A stretch of DNA of 33,382 nucleotides from Bacteroidales bacterium UBA4788 (GCA_002402965.1 DHGW01000077.1:53168-86549); one strand, 5' to 3'; counted from the stretch's first letter, positions 15,939 through 22,661 are shown. The notes: generated by a model from the sequence alone, not told the origin. A program made the numbers and translations.

Positions 15939-16631
15939 TCCCTTTTCGGAAATTACAAGCAATTTTTCCCTGTCGAGTATCTTTACCGAACGGGGCGTGG
16001 CATGAATAATATGCTCATCTTCAAGCTCGCTGATGATCCTGACCACGCTCTCCTTGGCCATGTTTGTCATTTCCCCCAGTTCCTGGCGTGAAAGCACCAT
16101 CTCATATTCATCTGAGCGGAAGATGCTGTCAGCAAAATAGAGCAGCGCTTCGGCCAGCCTGCCGTGCATTTTTTTCTGGGTCAGGTTAAGCACCTTCTGG
16201 TGCAGCCTGAAAGATTTGTCACTCAGATCTTCAATGAATCCGGCGGCGAAGCCCGGGTTGGCGGAGATGACCTGCCTGATAGTGTCGAAGTTGATGAAGC
16301 AGGCCTGTACCTGTGTGATGGCTGCCACTGAATAGGTATAGCGGGCGTTGACATGGGCCCCTGGGCCGGCCAGCAAAGTTGAATGCTCGGCCAGGGAGAG
16401 AATGAGATTCTTGCCTGAGTAACCCTCCATATATACTTTCGCCAGGCCTGTGATCAGGAATATGGCGTTGGATGCGGGAGATCCCTGTTTTATGATGATC
16501 TCAGAAGGCTTGAACGTGGCCTCGTACCGGTTCTTGTTGATGAGTTCGAGCTCATCACCTGAAAGGTGCCTGAAATTGGTCCAGCATTTGGAACAATAAG
16601 CACAACTGGTAATCTTGTTTTCAGCATACAT
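15936..16631 (-). CDS. Crp/Fnr-family transcriptional regulator with N-terminal CxxCxxC
   Basis: The 231-aa product has a cyclic-nucleotide-binding-type beta-roll (about 25-125), a long dimer helix, and a winged helix-turn-helix (about 170-215, with LSRQELGEMTNMAKESVVRII as the recognition unit). Cysteines at 10, 13 and 16 (CAYCSKC) plus a central C111 recall the four cluster ligands of E. coli FNR, so it may hold an oxygen-sensitive iron-sulfur cluster. I chose the ATG at 16631, because a TATTTTTG -7 motif lies at 16657-16650, inside the longer reading from 16700. It leads into ccsBA and is divergent from the hexaheme lipoprotein gene. FNR-type palindromes lie in the shared upstream region, suggesting autoregulation and control of the cytochromes. 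Confidence 0.9.
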   Translation of the reverse strand: MYAENKITSCAYCSKCWTNFRHLSGDELELINKNRYEATFKPSEIIIKQGSPASNAIFLITGLAKVYMEGYSGKNLILSLAEHSTLLAGPGAHVNARYTYSVAAITQVQACFINFDTIRQVISANPGFAAGFIEDLSDKSFRLHQKVLNLTQKKMHGRLAEALLYFADSIFRSDEYEMVLSRQELGEMTNMAKESVVRIISELEDEHIIHATPRSVKILDREKLLVISEKG

Positions 16632-16649
16632 GATAATCCGGTTTTGACA

Positions 16650-16657
16650 CAAAAATA
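16650..16657 (-). promoter_or_regulatory. -7 promoter motif of the Crp/Fnr regulator gene
   Basis: TATTTTTG on the minus strand matches TAnnTTTG and ends 18 bp before the chosen ATG. No TTG is seen at -33. The exact FNR-type palindrome is centred roughly 70 bp upstream of the expected start site, a position used by class I activators. Confidence 0.6.
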
Positions 16658-16701
16658 CCTCGCCTGTGTAATGAGCAGGCATATTCATGACATATATCAT
16701 A

Positions 16702-16767
16702 TTGATTTTTGATCTTTATCAACATCAATGCCTGTACTTATCAATCCATTGTGATTGAAATATCAAT
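16702..16767. promoter_or_regulatory. Cluster of FNR-type operator half-sites between the regulator and the hexaheme gene
   Basis: TTGAT-CTTT-ATCAA at 16709-16722 is an exact match to the FNR consensus TTGAT-N4-ATCAA. It is nested inside outer half-sites TTGAT (16702-16706) and ATCAA (16724-16728). Further ATCAA half-sites occur at 16740 and 16762, the latter within the palindrome ATTGA-AATA-TCAAT (16754-16767). In all there are two TTGAT and four ATCAA in 66 bp. The position in a divergent intergenic region beside an Fnr-type gene supports a real operator. Confidence 0.8.
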
Positions 16768-16836
16768 GGTAAAAAACGCATACCTGTCATTGGTCTTGTT
16801 ACCTTGTCAAGACAAAAAATCTTAATCTGATTCTCT

Positions 16837-17910
16837 ATGAAAAGTGTTTTGAAAATTGCCACATTTATAATAACAGCGGGGCTGATCATGGCCTCCTGTG
16901 AAGGTCCGATGGGCCCGGTTGGTGATGACGGGCCAAAGGGCGACAAAGGTGATCCAGGCACCACTCTGGGATGTGCCGACTGTCACAACAGCAGCAGCCC
17001 GATGGCCGCATTCTCCGCACAATGGCAGGAATCAACCCATGCTACCGGAGGAAATGCTGCATATGCAAACAGGGCAGGTTGCGTTCAGTGTCACACCAGC
17101 CAGGGATTCCTTGAGTATGTTGCAGAAGGTTCCACTGCCAGTATCTCAGTTCCCCTCAACCCGATGCAGATCAACTGTGCCACATGTCACAAGATACATC
17201 AGACATATTCAGGGGATGACTGGGCTCTTACCAAACCAGGTGCCCAAACCCTTGAGGTCAAGTATGCCGGTGCCGATGTGGTATGGGATAAAGGGACGAG
17301 CAATCAGTGCGTCTTCTGCCACCAGTCACGCAACGTCTCCCCTGCTCCTGCAGTTGACGGAGCCGACTTTAATTTAGCCAGTTCCCGTATTGGTCCCCAT
17401 CACGGGCCGAATGCCAACCTGATTCTCGGCAAGACTCCGTTTGAGCTTCCCGGAACCGCTCATCCAACAACCAATCCTCACTCCACTGCTAACGGATGCG
17501 TGACCTGCCACATGTCAACACCTTACGGTTATCAGGCCGGAGGGCATAATATGGCGTTAAAATATGACTCGCACGGTACTGAAACGAGACTCTTTACAGG
17601 CTGTACAACATGCCATGAGATCGGAAGCAGTCCTTATACCGCCTTTAACAACAAGATAACCGAAGCCCAGAATGAGGTAAAGGGATTGCTTGAAGATCTT
17701 GAAGCCCAGCTGATAGCTGCAGGGGTATATAACCCCACGACTGAACTGGCAAACACCGGTAATTTCAAGGCAAATGCGGTGCTGGCTTATCTCAATTACA
17801 ATACTGTCAAGGAGGACAGAAGTCTGGGCATTCACAATCCCGGATATATCAAGACCCTTCTCAGTAACTCAATAGCCTCCATGGAAACACTCGGCTACCC
17901 GGCTCCGTAG
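16837..17910 (+). CDS. Hexaheme c-type cytochrome lipoprotein with collagen-like linker
   Basis: This is a 357-aa exported protein. The signal peptide ends in a lipobox with lipidated Cys21. Directly after it come six Gly-x-y triplets (residues 23-41, beginning GPMGPVGDDG), a collagen-like spacer. Six CxxCH heme sites follow at 46, 82, 114, 158, 221 and 256, with many extra His residues available as distal ligands. The C-terminal 90 residues are helical and heme-free and include GIHNPGYIKTLL, seen at the end of other multiheme cytochromes. It is transcribed alone, divergent from the Fnr-type regulator across FNR-type sites, and ends at a strong terminator. It is likely an outer-membrane-anchored electron carrier or reductase; the substrate is unknown. 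Confidence 0.9.
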   Translation: MKSVLKIATFIITAGLIMASCEGPMGPVGDDGPKGDKGDPGTTLGCADCHNSSSPMAAFSAQWQESTHATGGNAAYANRAGCVQCHTSQGFLEYVAEGSTASISVPLNPMQINCATCHKIHQTYSGDDWALTKPGAQTLEVKYAGADVVWDKGTSNQCVFCHQSRNVSPAPAVDGADFNLASSRIGPHHGPNANLILGKTPFELPGTAHPTTNPHSTANGCVTCHMSTPYGYQAGGHNMALKYDSHGTETRLFTGCTTCHEIGSSPYTAFNNKITEAQNEVKGLLEDLEAQLIAAGVYNPTTELANTGNFKANAVLAYLNYNTVKEDRSLGIHNPGYIKTLLSNSIASMETLGYPAP

Positions 17911-17928
17911 ATTCAGAGATAATACTAC

Positions 17929-17964
17929 AAAAAAGAGGGTGTCCCTGGAGACACCCTCTTTTTT
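17929..17964. terminator. Bidirectional rho-independent terminator
   Basis: A 15-bp perfect inverted repeat, with an A/T-tract core around GAGGGTGTC / GACACCCTC and a 6-base loop, has A6 on the left and T6 on the right. It therefore terminates both the plus-strand hexaheme gene (stop at 17910) and the minus-strand cytochrome operon (last stop at 17978). Confidence 0.95.
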
Positions 17965-17977
17965 GTATGACAAGCAC

Positions 17978-18385
17978 TTATTTTTTAAGCGTTCTCATGT
18001 AATGGACCATCTTCCAGATCTCCGTGTCAGGAATTTTCTTGTCGTAAGCAGGCATCTCACCTCTTCCGAACTTGGTCTGGTAAAACATTTCACCATCAGA
18101 GAATCCCTGAAATGCGGCGCCTGAAAAGTCGCCCGGGAATGTTTTTGTCATCCTGCCTTTGGGTCCGTCACCCAGTCCGGTCTTCCCGTGACAGGATGCA
18201 CAGTTCTTGGCATAGGCCATCTGGCCGGCCTTTATGGAGGCGTCATCCTTTGCAACGGGATTAGCCATCTTCTTATACTCGGCAGGAATAGTCCATGGCT
18301 CTCCCTTTGCCTGTTGTGCATTCATCACCTGGGTGAAAGAGAAAGCAAGAAGAGCAGTACCAACAACTAAAACTTTAAACTTCAT
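17978..18385 (-). CDS. Monoheme class I cytochrome c, periplasmic
   Basis: From the ATG at 18385 the product is 135 aa with a cleavable signal peptide (cut near MNA-QQ, residue 23). It has one heme site CASCH (62-66), the following GKTGLGDGPKG loop typical of small class I cytochromes, a likely Met111 axial ligand in GEMPAY, and the C-terminal helix IWKMVHYMRTL. It should shuttle electrons in the periplasm. It is the last gene of the minus-strand cytochrome operon, 63 bp after the frameshifted gene, and is followed by the bidirectional terminator. In-frame ATGs at 18391 and 18427 are less likely starts. Confidence 0.92.
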   Translation of the reverse strand: MKFKVLVVGTALLAFSFTQVMNAQQAKGEPWTIPAEYKKMANPVAKDDASIKAGQMAYAKNCASCHGKTGLGDGPKGRMTKTFPGDFSGAAFQGFSDGEMFYQTKFGRGEMPAYDKKIPDTEIWKMVHYMRTLKK

Positions 18386-18448
18386 AACCATACTTTTTAA
18401 ATTCAACTTAAATATATCATTATTCATGCCAAAAAAATCAGAAAATGA

Positions 18449-18923
18449 TTATTTCCTGTTTTTCAGACCTTCTTTCCTTATTCTGAAAAGGTTGATAATT
18501 ACATAGGTATAATGGCCCCAGACACCCAGAAGCATAACAGCGAGGGTGATAACCATCCACTTTGGTGCGAGGGTTGACCACAGGCTTCTGTAGACCGGAG
18601 CAGCCGTCTTCACTTGTGAAAAGCAGCAGGGTACTGCCGATGGTGCAACTGGCGTTTCCCTCAGCATCAGTGGTTGCCTCCCCGAGAAGGGTCTCATTAT
18701 TGTAAAAACGTACGTTCAACCCGGGCAACGGTACTTCGCCGACCTGGGTGATGTTTGTCATTTTTACCTGAAGAATTTTCCGTGAATCGGTGTCCTTCAG
18801 GTAGGTAAGCAGCATGTAGGGATTTATCTTTGAGTCCTGGACAGCATTCGCTGAAAGCTGGCTCCCCGTACAACACAGGACCAGGATGAGAAGTGGCACA
18901 TATTTTATCAAAGCCTTGCTCAT
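18449..18923 (-). pseudogene. Signal peptide / Ig-like / TM protein interrupted by a frameshift
   Basis: Read from the ATG at 18923, the first frame gives a signal peptide (about 1-26) and a small beta-sandwich-like stretch ending near GSTLLLF. The last half of that frame loses all protein character. A second frame, offset by one base, then gives KTAAPVYRSLWSTLAP, a clear TM helix (WMVITLAVMLLGVWGHYTYVI) and a basic tail ending at 18449. The total length is one base over a multiple of three, so one extra base near 18610-18640, perhaps in the AAAA at 18619-18622, explains it. The joined protein would be about 157 aa. Its ATG overlaps the nrfD-like stop (ATGA), implying coupling. It may be a sequencing error or a real lesion. 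I recognise no named family. Confidence 0.75.
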
Positions 18924-19450
18924 GATACCTGCAGATCTTCTGTATCACGCAGAATGGCAAAGTCTTCGATGAAGGAAACATAGAGGAAGATGGCTGCTCC
19001 AAACACATCCGTCAGTATTGCAATTACGTCCCAGACAATGGGCGACTGGATACGCGGGAATGCGAGGATATATGGTATTCTTTCGAGCCGTCCCACACAG
19101 AAGAAGATAAAGAATGGTCCGATGGCGAGTGGGATTACAGTTATGAGCTCAGCGAACCTTATTACGGGTGCCCTCCATGATGTCTTGAACAGATGCAGGG
19201 TGCCTGAAACAAGAGCACCTGCATAACTCAATCCCATAAAAAAGATGAAATTCACAATGTATACACCCCAGACGACATTATCCCTAATGCCGGTCACAAT
19301 GTGTCCCTTGTCTATCTGACTCACCAGTGCGTAAATCCCGATGAAAAAAACAAGCAGCAGGATTCCGAACATGATGTACCAGCTTCTGCTGGTCTTCCCT
19401 ATCTCGGGGGTCAGGTCACTGAGAAGCACCTCTCTGTTAGTCCGGTTCAT
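18920..19450 (-). CDS. Half-length NrfD/PsrC-like membrane protein
   Basis: This is a 176-aa protein with four membrane helices (about 24-46, 58-88, 93-119 and 136-165). The stretch GHIVTGIRDNVVWGVYIVNF, then SYAGALVSGTLHL, and the later SPIVWDVIAI match the N-terminal quinone-site half of NrfD/PsrC/ActC proteins, which normally have eight to ten helices and 300-450 aa. Here the chain stops after ILRDTEDLQVS. The stop overlaps the next start codon (ATGA), so the shortened end looks settled rather than freshly broken. It is itself overlapped at its start by the Tat-signal ORF. It could be a functional half-size quinol-interacting subunit or a remnant. Confidence 0.8.
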   Translation of the reverse strand: MNRTNREVLLSDLTPEIGKTSRSWYIMFGILLLVFFIGIYALVSQIDKGHIVTGIRDNVVWGVYIVNFIFFMGLSYAGALVSGTLHLFKTSWRAPVIRFAELITVIPLAIGPFFIFFCVGRLERIPYILAFPRIQSPIVWDVIAILTDVFGAAIFLYVSFIEDFAILRDTEDLQVS

Positions 19451-19694
19451 TTCTTAGTCTTTCCCGATTTTTTGATTTGGTCTTTGGTAAGTGCTTTTGC
19501 CTTCTTTATGGCAGACCTGTCAACCTCCACCAGAGTTACGTCAGAAGAGAGAAGCAGACCTTTTCGCCTGATCCGCTTTCAGCTGATTCACCAGCAACTG
19601 CAGCCGGGCCGGCCACTGCCAACGTGCCCAGGCTAAGCCCGAACCTCCTGATAAACTTTCTGCGTAATGAAAAATCTTTCTCTTTCCTTTCCAT
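19447..19694 (-). pseudogene. Small Tat-signal protein, frameshifted
   Basis: From the ATG at 19694 (or 19700) the first frame encodes a twin-arginine type signal, SLRRKFIRRFGLSLG, then an Ala-rich h-region ending AVAGE. This frame hits TAA soon after GSGEK. If one A is added to the AAAA run (TTTT at 19561-19564 on the plus strand), the frame continues as GLLLSSDVTLVEVDRSAIKK and a Lys-rich tail to TGA at 19447, about 82 aa in all. That stop overlaps the nrfD-like ATG. Genes in this position usually encode a Tat-exported iron-sulfur (NrfC-like) partner of NrfD, but no cysteine cluster is left here. It may be a real mini-protein with a base-call error, or a remnant. Confidence 0.6.
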
Positions 19695-19766
19695 ATGCAT
19701 CTTTTAAATCAGTGGTGACACGGACTTCCCGTGAAACTAATCTCCCGACCAGGTCAACGGGCCTGA

Positions 19767-20387
19767 TCAGTGAGCTTCCTGCCAGCCGGTTACAATGCTC
19801 CTGAAGTTGCTGACCGGAGACTTGCCCATAGTGCTGACATATAGATGTATAAACAGAAATATTACAACCAGAAAACCAAGTACTACATGGAACTGGTCTG
19901 TAAGAAAGATGCCGCTGAGTCCCAGGAATTTCTTAAGTATGAATTCCGGAAACATCAGTGCCCATCCGGTAATAAAAAGCATTGGCAGTACAAAATACAT
20001 GACACCAACATATGACACCTGCTGCAGAGGATTGAACTTGCGGTCACCGCTGACAGGAAAGGGCGCCTTTTCCCCCTTGAAATACCCGTAAGCATAATAG
20101 TAGCCCTGCTTCCAGAGCCTTTCGCCCAATCCCTTTATGTTTAACAGGTAGTGTCGTCCGTTTGAGGTGAAGAGATTGCCAAAAAGAAAAAGCGTATAGC
20201 TTATTGTCAGAAGCACACCGCACACATTATGTATCGCGACAGCTCTCTGGAACTTTACCACGAGGGCATTATCCGGATCCGCATAGAGCATGCTGAAGCC
20301 TGTCACGATCAGGAACAGACACAGGATGGCATTCATGGCATGCCATAATCTTACCCAAACCGGATAGTGATAGAAATTATGACTCAT
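19767..20387 (-). CDS. Four-helix b-type cytochrome (cytochrome b561 / hydrogenase-formate dehydrogenase cytochrome b type)
   Basis: This is a 206-aa integral membrane protein with four helices (about 18-35, 50-72, 125-146 and 164-185). His16 (in VRLWHAMNA), His53, His167 and His181 fall where di-heme cytochrome b subunits of formate dehydrogenase, hydrogenase and thiosulfate reductase carry their ligands. Such subunits move electrons between quinol and a periplasmic partner. Its ATG lies 11 bp inside the 3' end of the heptaheme cytochrome gene, so the two are translationally coupled and very likely form one complex. A 72-bp gap separates it from the Tat-signal ORF downstream. Confidence 0.88.
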   Translation of the reverse strand: MSHNFYHYPVWVRLWHAMNAILCLFLIVTGFSMLYADPDNALVVKFQRAVAIHNVCGVLLTISYTLFLFGNLFTSNGRHYLLNIKGLGERLWKQGYYYAYGYFKGEKAPFPVSGDRKFNPLQQVSYVGVMYFVLPMLFITGWALMFPEFILKKFLGLSGIFLTDQFHVVLGFLVVIFLFIHLYVSTMGKSPVSNFRSIVTGWQEAH

Positions 20388-21387
20388 AATATCTCTTTAC
20401 TGGCTTGATTATTACTCTGAATACAGTGTGTACACCGGCAAATACAAGAACCAACCCAATGATGATCATACCTGTCAGTGAGATGAATTTGCTCCTGTTT
20501 GCGCCAATTACGTAAGAGTCATTACTGAAAATAACCCCGTTCACAAAACCCTGCTGGTCCCTGCTCTCCTTCGATGCGTACTTGTAAAGAGTACCCATCA
20601 GTATTGAGTTCTGGCTGTGACAGTCAGCGCAGTCATTCACCGCGCTGTCGGCAGTCATTACCTCATGTGCCACAAGGATACTGTCATTCATGCGGGTATG
20701 ACAGTCGATGCACCTTACAGCAGCAAGATGCCTGTCGGGATCAGGAAGCCACTCATGTCTTGGTAGTACCATGGTAAGTTCCTTTTCAGTCACGAGGCCC
20801 ATAATGTCAGGATTACCATGACAATGCAGGCACATCTCATTGGATTTGAGAATATTCTCACGTCCGCTTCCTGTCTCGCGGGCCAGAGGATTGTAATAGT
20901 GTGCATCATGGCACTGCCAGCAGGAAAATGCGCCGTCGGTAGCAGTATAATGAATGCTTTTCTGGTATTCGGCGTCTATCTCTTCAAACTTATACTGAGC
21001 ATAAGTGGGGTCGTATCCGTGACAGTCAATGCAACCCCAGCCTGTCTCAAAGCGAGTCTCGATTGCATGGGGAAAACTCTTGAATCCCTCACTGTGACAG
21101 TCGAGGCAGCTGAAACTCCAGTGGACCGATTTATAAAAAGCATCACGGCTGATGAAATTGTGTTCCGCCATCAGCTCCTTTCTTGATAATCCGCTGACTG
21201 TGTCCGTAATAGTGTAAACCAGTCTGCCGTGACATACCAGGCAGTTGTTCTCATTATCCTCAGCAAAGAGACTCATCTCTGCCCCTCTCGTAACCTTTTG
21301 TACGGTATCCTGATCCTGGGCAGATCCGGCAAGGGCAGCAGTTACCAGCAGAATGAAAACAGTAATTGAACGTCTATTCAGAATCAT
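20377..21387 (-). CDS. Heptaheme cytochrome c with C-terminal membrane anchor
   Basis: This is a 336-aa exported multiheme cytochrome. A signal peptide (about 1-23) is followed by seven CxxCH sites at 49, 94, 119, 156, 186, 226 and 253 and a single TM helix at about 302-322 with a basic cytoplasmic tail. The domain therefore faces the periplasm and is tethered to the inner membrane. The gene overlaps the b-type cytochrome gene by 11 bp. Together they resemble a quinol dehydrogenase that passes electrons into a string of c hemes. It follows the DUF5777 barrel gene by 15 bp. I cannot assign a substrate; no NrfA-type CxxCK catalytic heme is present. Confidence 0.9.
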   Translation of the reverse strand: MILNRRSITVFILLVTAALAGSAQDQDTVQKVTRGAEMSLFAEDNENNCLVCHGRLVYTITDTVSGLSRKELMAEHNFISRDAFYKSVHWSFSCLDCHSEGFKSFPHAIETRFETGWGCIDCHGYDPTYAQYKFEEIDAEYQKSIHYTATDGAFSCWQCHDAHYYNPLARETGSGRENILKSNEMCLHCHGNPDIMGLVTEKELTMVLPRHEWLPDPDRHLAAVRCIDCHTRMNDSILVAHEVMTADSAVNDCADCHSQNSILMGTLYKYASKESRDQQGFVNGVIFSNDSYVIGANRSKFISLTGMIIIGLVLVFAGVHTVFRVIIKPVKRYYES

Positions 21388-21402
21388 ACCGTCATTCCAG
21401 CA

Positions 21403-22248
21403 TTAGAACCTTACAGTCACGTTAAGTCCGATGAGGAACTTTCCGTCACTGATACTGTTCTGATTGTATACAAAGTTATACTGTCCAAGGATATCCTTGT
21501 AATTTGCAACGAAAATCTGGAATGCATGTGTTGCAGTTCCAATCTCCCATCCGAGGGCAAGCTGTGGCTTAGCGTTCAGGGTTTCATCCTTCTGACTGTT
21601 GAAAAGCTGGTCATATTCGGCAATGATGCTGTGTGAGCCGGTCACATTGTACCGTGCTCCGGCTGAGATGCCGTAGTGGGCGTTTTTGTAACCCATCTCC
21701 ACTGCATTGAACCAGATGAATGTGGGAGCAAGCTGAAGAGAGAACTTCGTTCCGAACTGGCGGGCGATAAGCAACTGGTTGAAATATGAAAGACGGTGAA
21801 TCTCACGCCAGTCGTGTGCCGGGCCAAAGGTATTTTCGTTCAGCAGGTTAAGACCCGCATTGCCGTAGTAGCTGAGTGAGATGGGTACTGATCCCGATGA
21901 GGTCTGCTGAAGAATTGCATATTTCACAGCCAGGTCCTGTGCTTTGTAATTCTTGGCTGTACCCGCTGCTATCATCAGTCTGTCAGTGATGGCATAATTG
22001 AGTCCAAGCCTGATGTTGGCAGGCGCCCATAGCCCGAAGAGGTCGTCAAGGGCATTGTTAACCGTGCCGAAGCGGTGGTGGATCTCAAACTCGAGCATCC
22101 CCTTGTACGGAGTCGCAACGGTCTGGTTATCAATTAATATGCTTGTTTCGAAAATCCTGACGGGATAATCTTCGCTCTCCTGGCATAAGGCCGGTACTGA
22201 GAGGAGTGCCAGAACAACAGATATGGCAATTTGTTTCATGATGGTCAT
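21403..22248 (-). CDS. DUF5777-family outer membrane beta-barrel protein
   Basis: This is a 281-aa protein with a signal peptide ending ALCQ and alternating strands throughout, closing on an aromatic terminus (LIGLNVTVRF) typical of barrels. The N-terminal motif with ILIDNQTVATPYKG, then EFEIHHRFGTVNN and APANIRLGLNY, is characteristic of DUF5777 proteins of Bacteroidota, whose function is not established. It lies between a monoheme lipoprotein gene (21 bp upstream) and the heptaheme cytochrome (15 bp downstream), so it may provide an outer-membrane passage or scaffold for electron transfer. An ATG at 22239 is an equally good start. Confidence 0.85.
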   Translation of the reverse strand: MTIMKQIAISVVLALLSVPALCQESEDYPVRIFETSILIDNQTVATPYKGMLEFEIHHRFGTVNNALDDLFGLWAPANIRLGLNYAITDRLMIAAGTAKNYKAQDLAVKYAILQQTSSGSVPISLSYYGNAGLNLLNENTFGPAHDWREIHRLSYFNQLLIARQFGTKFSLQLAPTFIWFNAVEMGYKNAHYGISAGARYNVTGSHSIIAEYDQLFNSQKDETLNAKPQLALGWEIGTATHAFQIFVANYKDILGQYNFVYNQNSISDGKFLIGLNVTVRF

Positions 22249-22269
22249 TATTTTAGAGTTTCCTGGTTT

Positions 22270-22635
22270 TTAGTTGTTTTCTGCTCCCTGTGATGCCCAC
22301 ATCTTGATGGCATCTGGTGCCGACAGAAATAAGGTGTCAATCTGAAGCATCTGTGAGCCAAATGCAGTTATGCTTGAGTGAATTGAGAGCACCCTGCTGG
22401 ATGCCGGGGTAACTGTGTCGACATTTGCAAAAAGTTTGTCATAAGCTCTCTCTGCGCTCCATGACCCATGGCAACCCTGGCAAAAGGGCAAAATCGTCTC
22501 GGAGAAGCTCACCGTCAGATCCTGGGGTATCTCCTGTTTAGCCCAGGAGTAACTCTCACATGAAGAAAGGGATAGCCCGCCCGCGATTATCGCAGGCAGG
22601 ATCACCAATCTTAAAAACCGTGCCTTACGCTTCAT
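22270..22635 (-). CDS. Monoheme c-type cytochrome lipoprotein
   Basis: From the ATG at 22635 the product is 121 aa. A basic N-terminus and hydrophobic stretch lead to a lipobox LSSC (Cys26), followed by a single heme site CQGCH (52-56) in ILPFCQGCHGSWSAE. This is the arrangement seen in small 'cytochrome domain' lipoproteins of Bacteroidota. The C-terminus ends IKMWASQGAENN and has no second heme. It is the first gene of the minus-strand cytochrome operon, with a TATATTTG promoter motif 27 bp upstream and an FNR-like site further up. The frame stays open to 22722, but that longer version runs through the promoter. Confidence 0.85.
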   Translation of the reverse strand: MKRKARFLRLVILPAIIAGGLSLSSCESYSWAKQEIPQDLTVSFSETILPFCQGCHGSWSAERAYDKLFANVDTVTPASSRVLSIHSSITAFGSQMLQIDTLFLSAPDAIKMWASQGAENN

Positions 22636-22661
22636 CTTTCTTTTTATTGTTAGGTAATTCA

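Noticed and set aside
16632..16700. Longer start for the Crp/Fnr regulator at 16700
   Set aside because: It would place the TATTTTTG promoter motif inside the gene; the ATG at 16631 puts CxxCxxC near the N-terminus as in the family.
16837..17910. NrfA, cytochrome c554 or hydroxylamine oxidoreductase identity for the hexaheme protein
   Set aside because: There is no CxxCK heme and no matching heme count or spacing that I can confirm; only the general multiheme class is supported.
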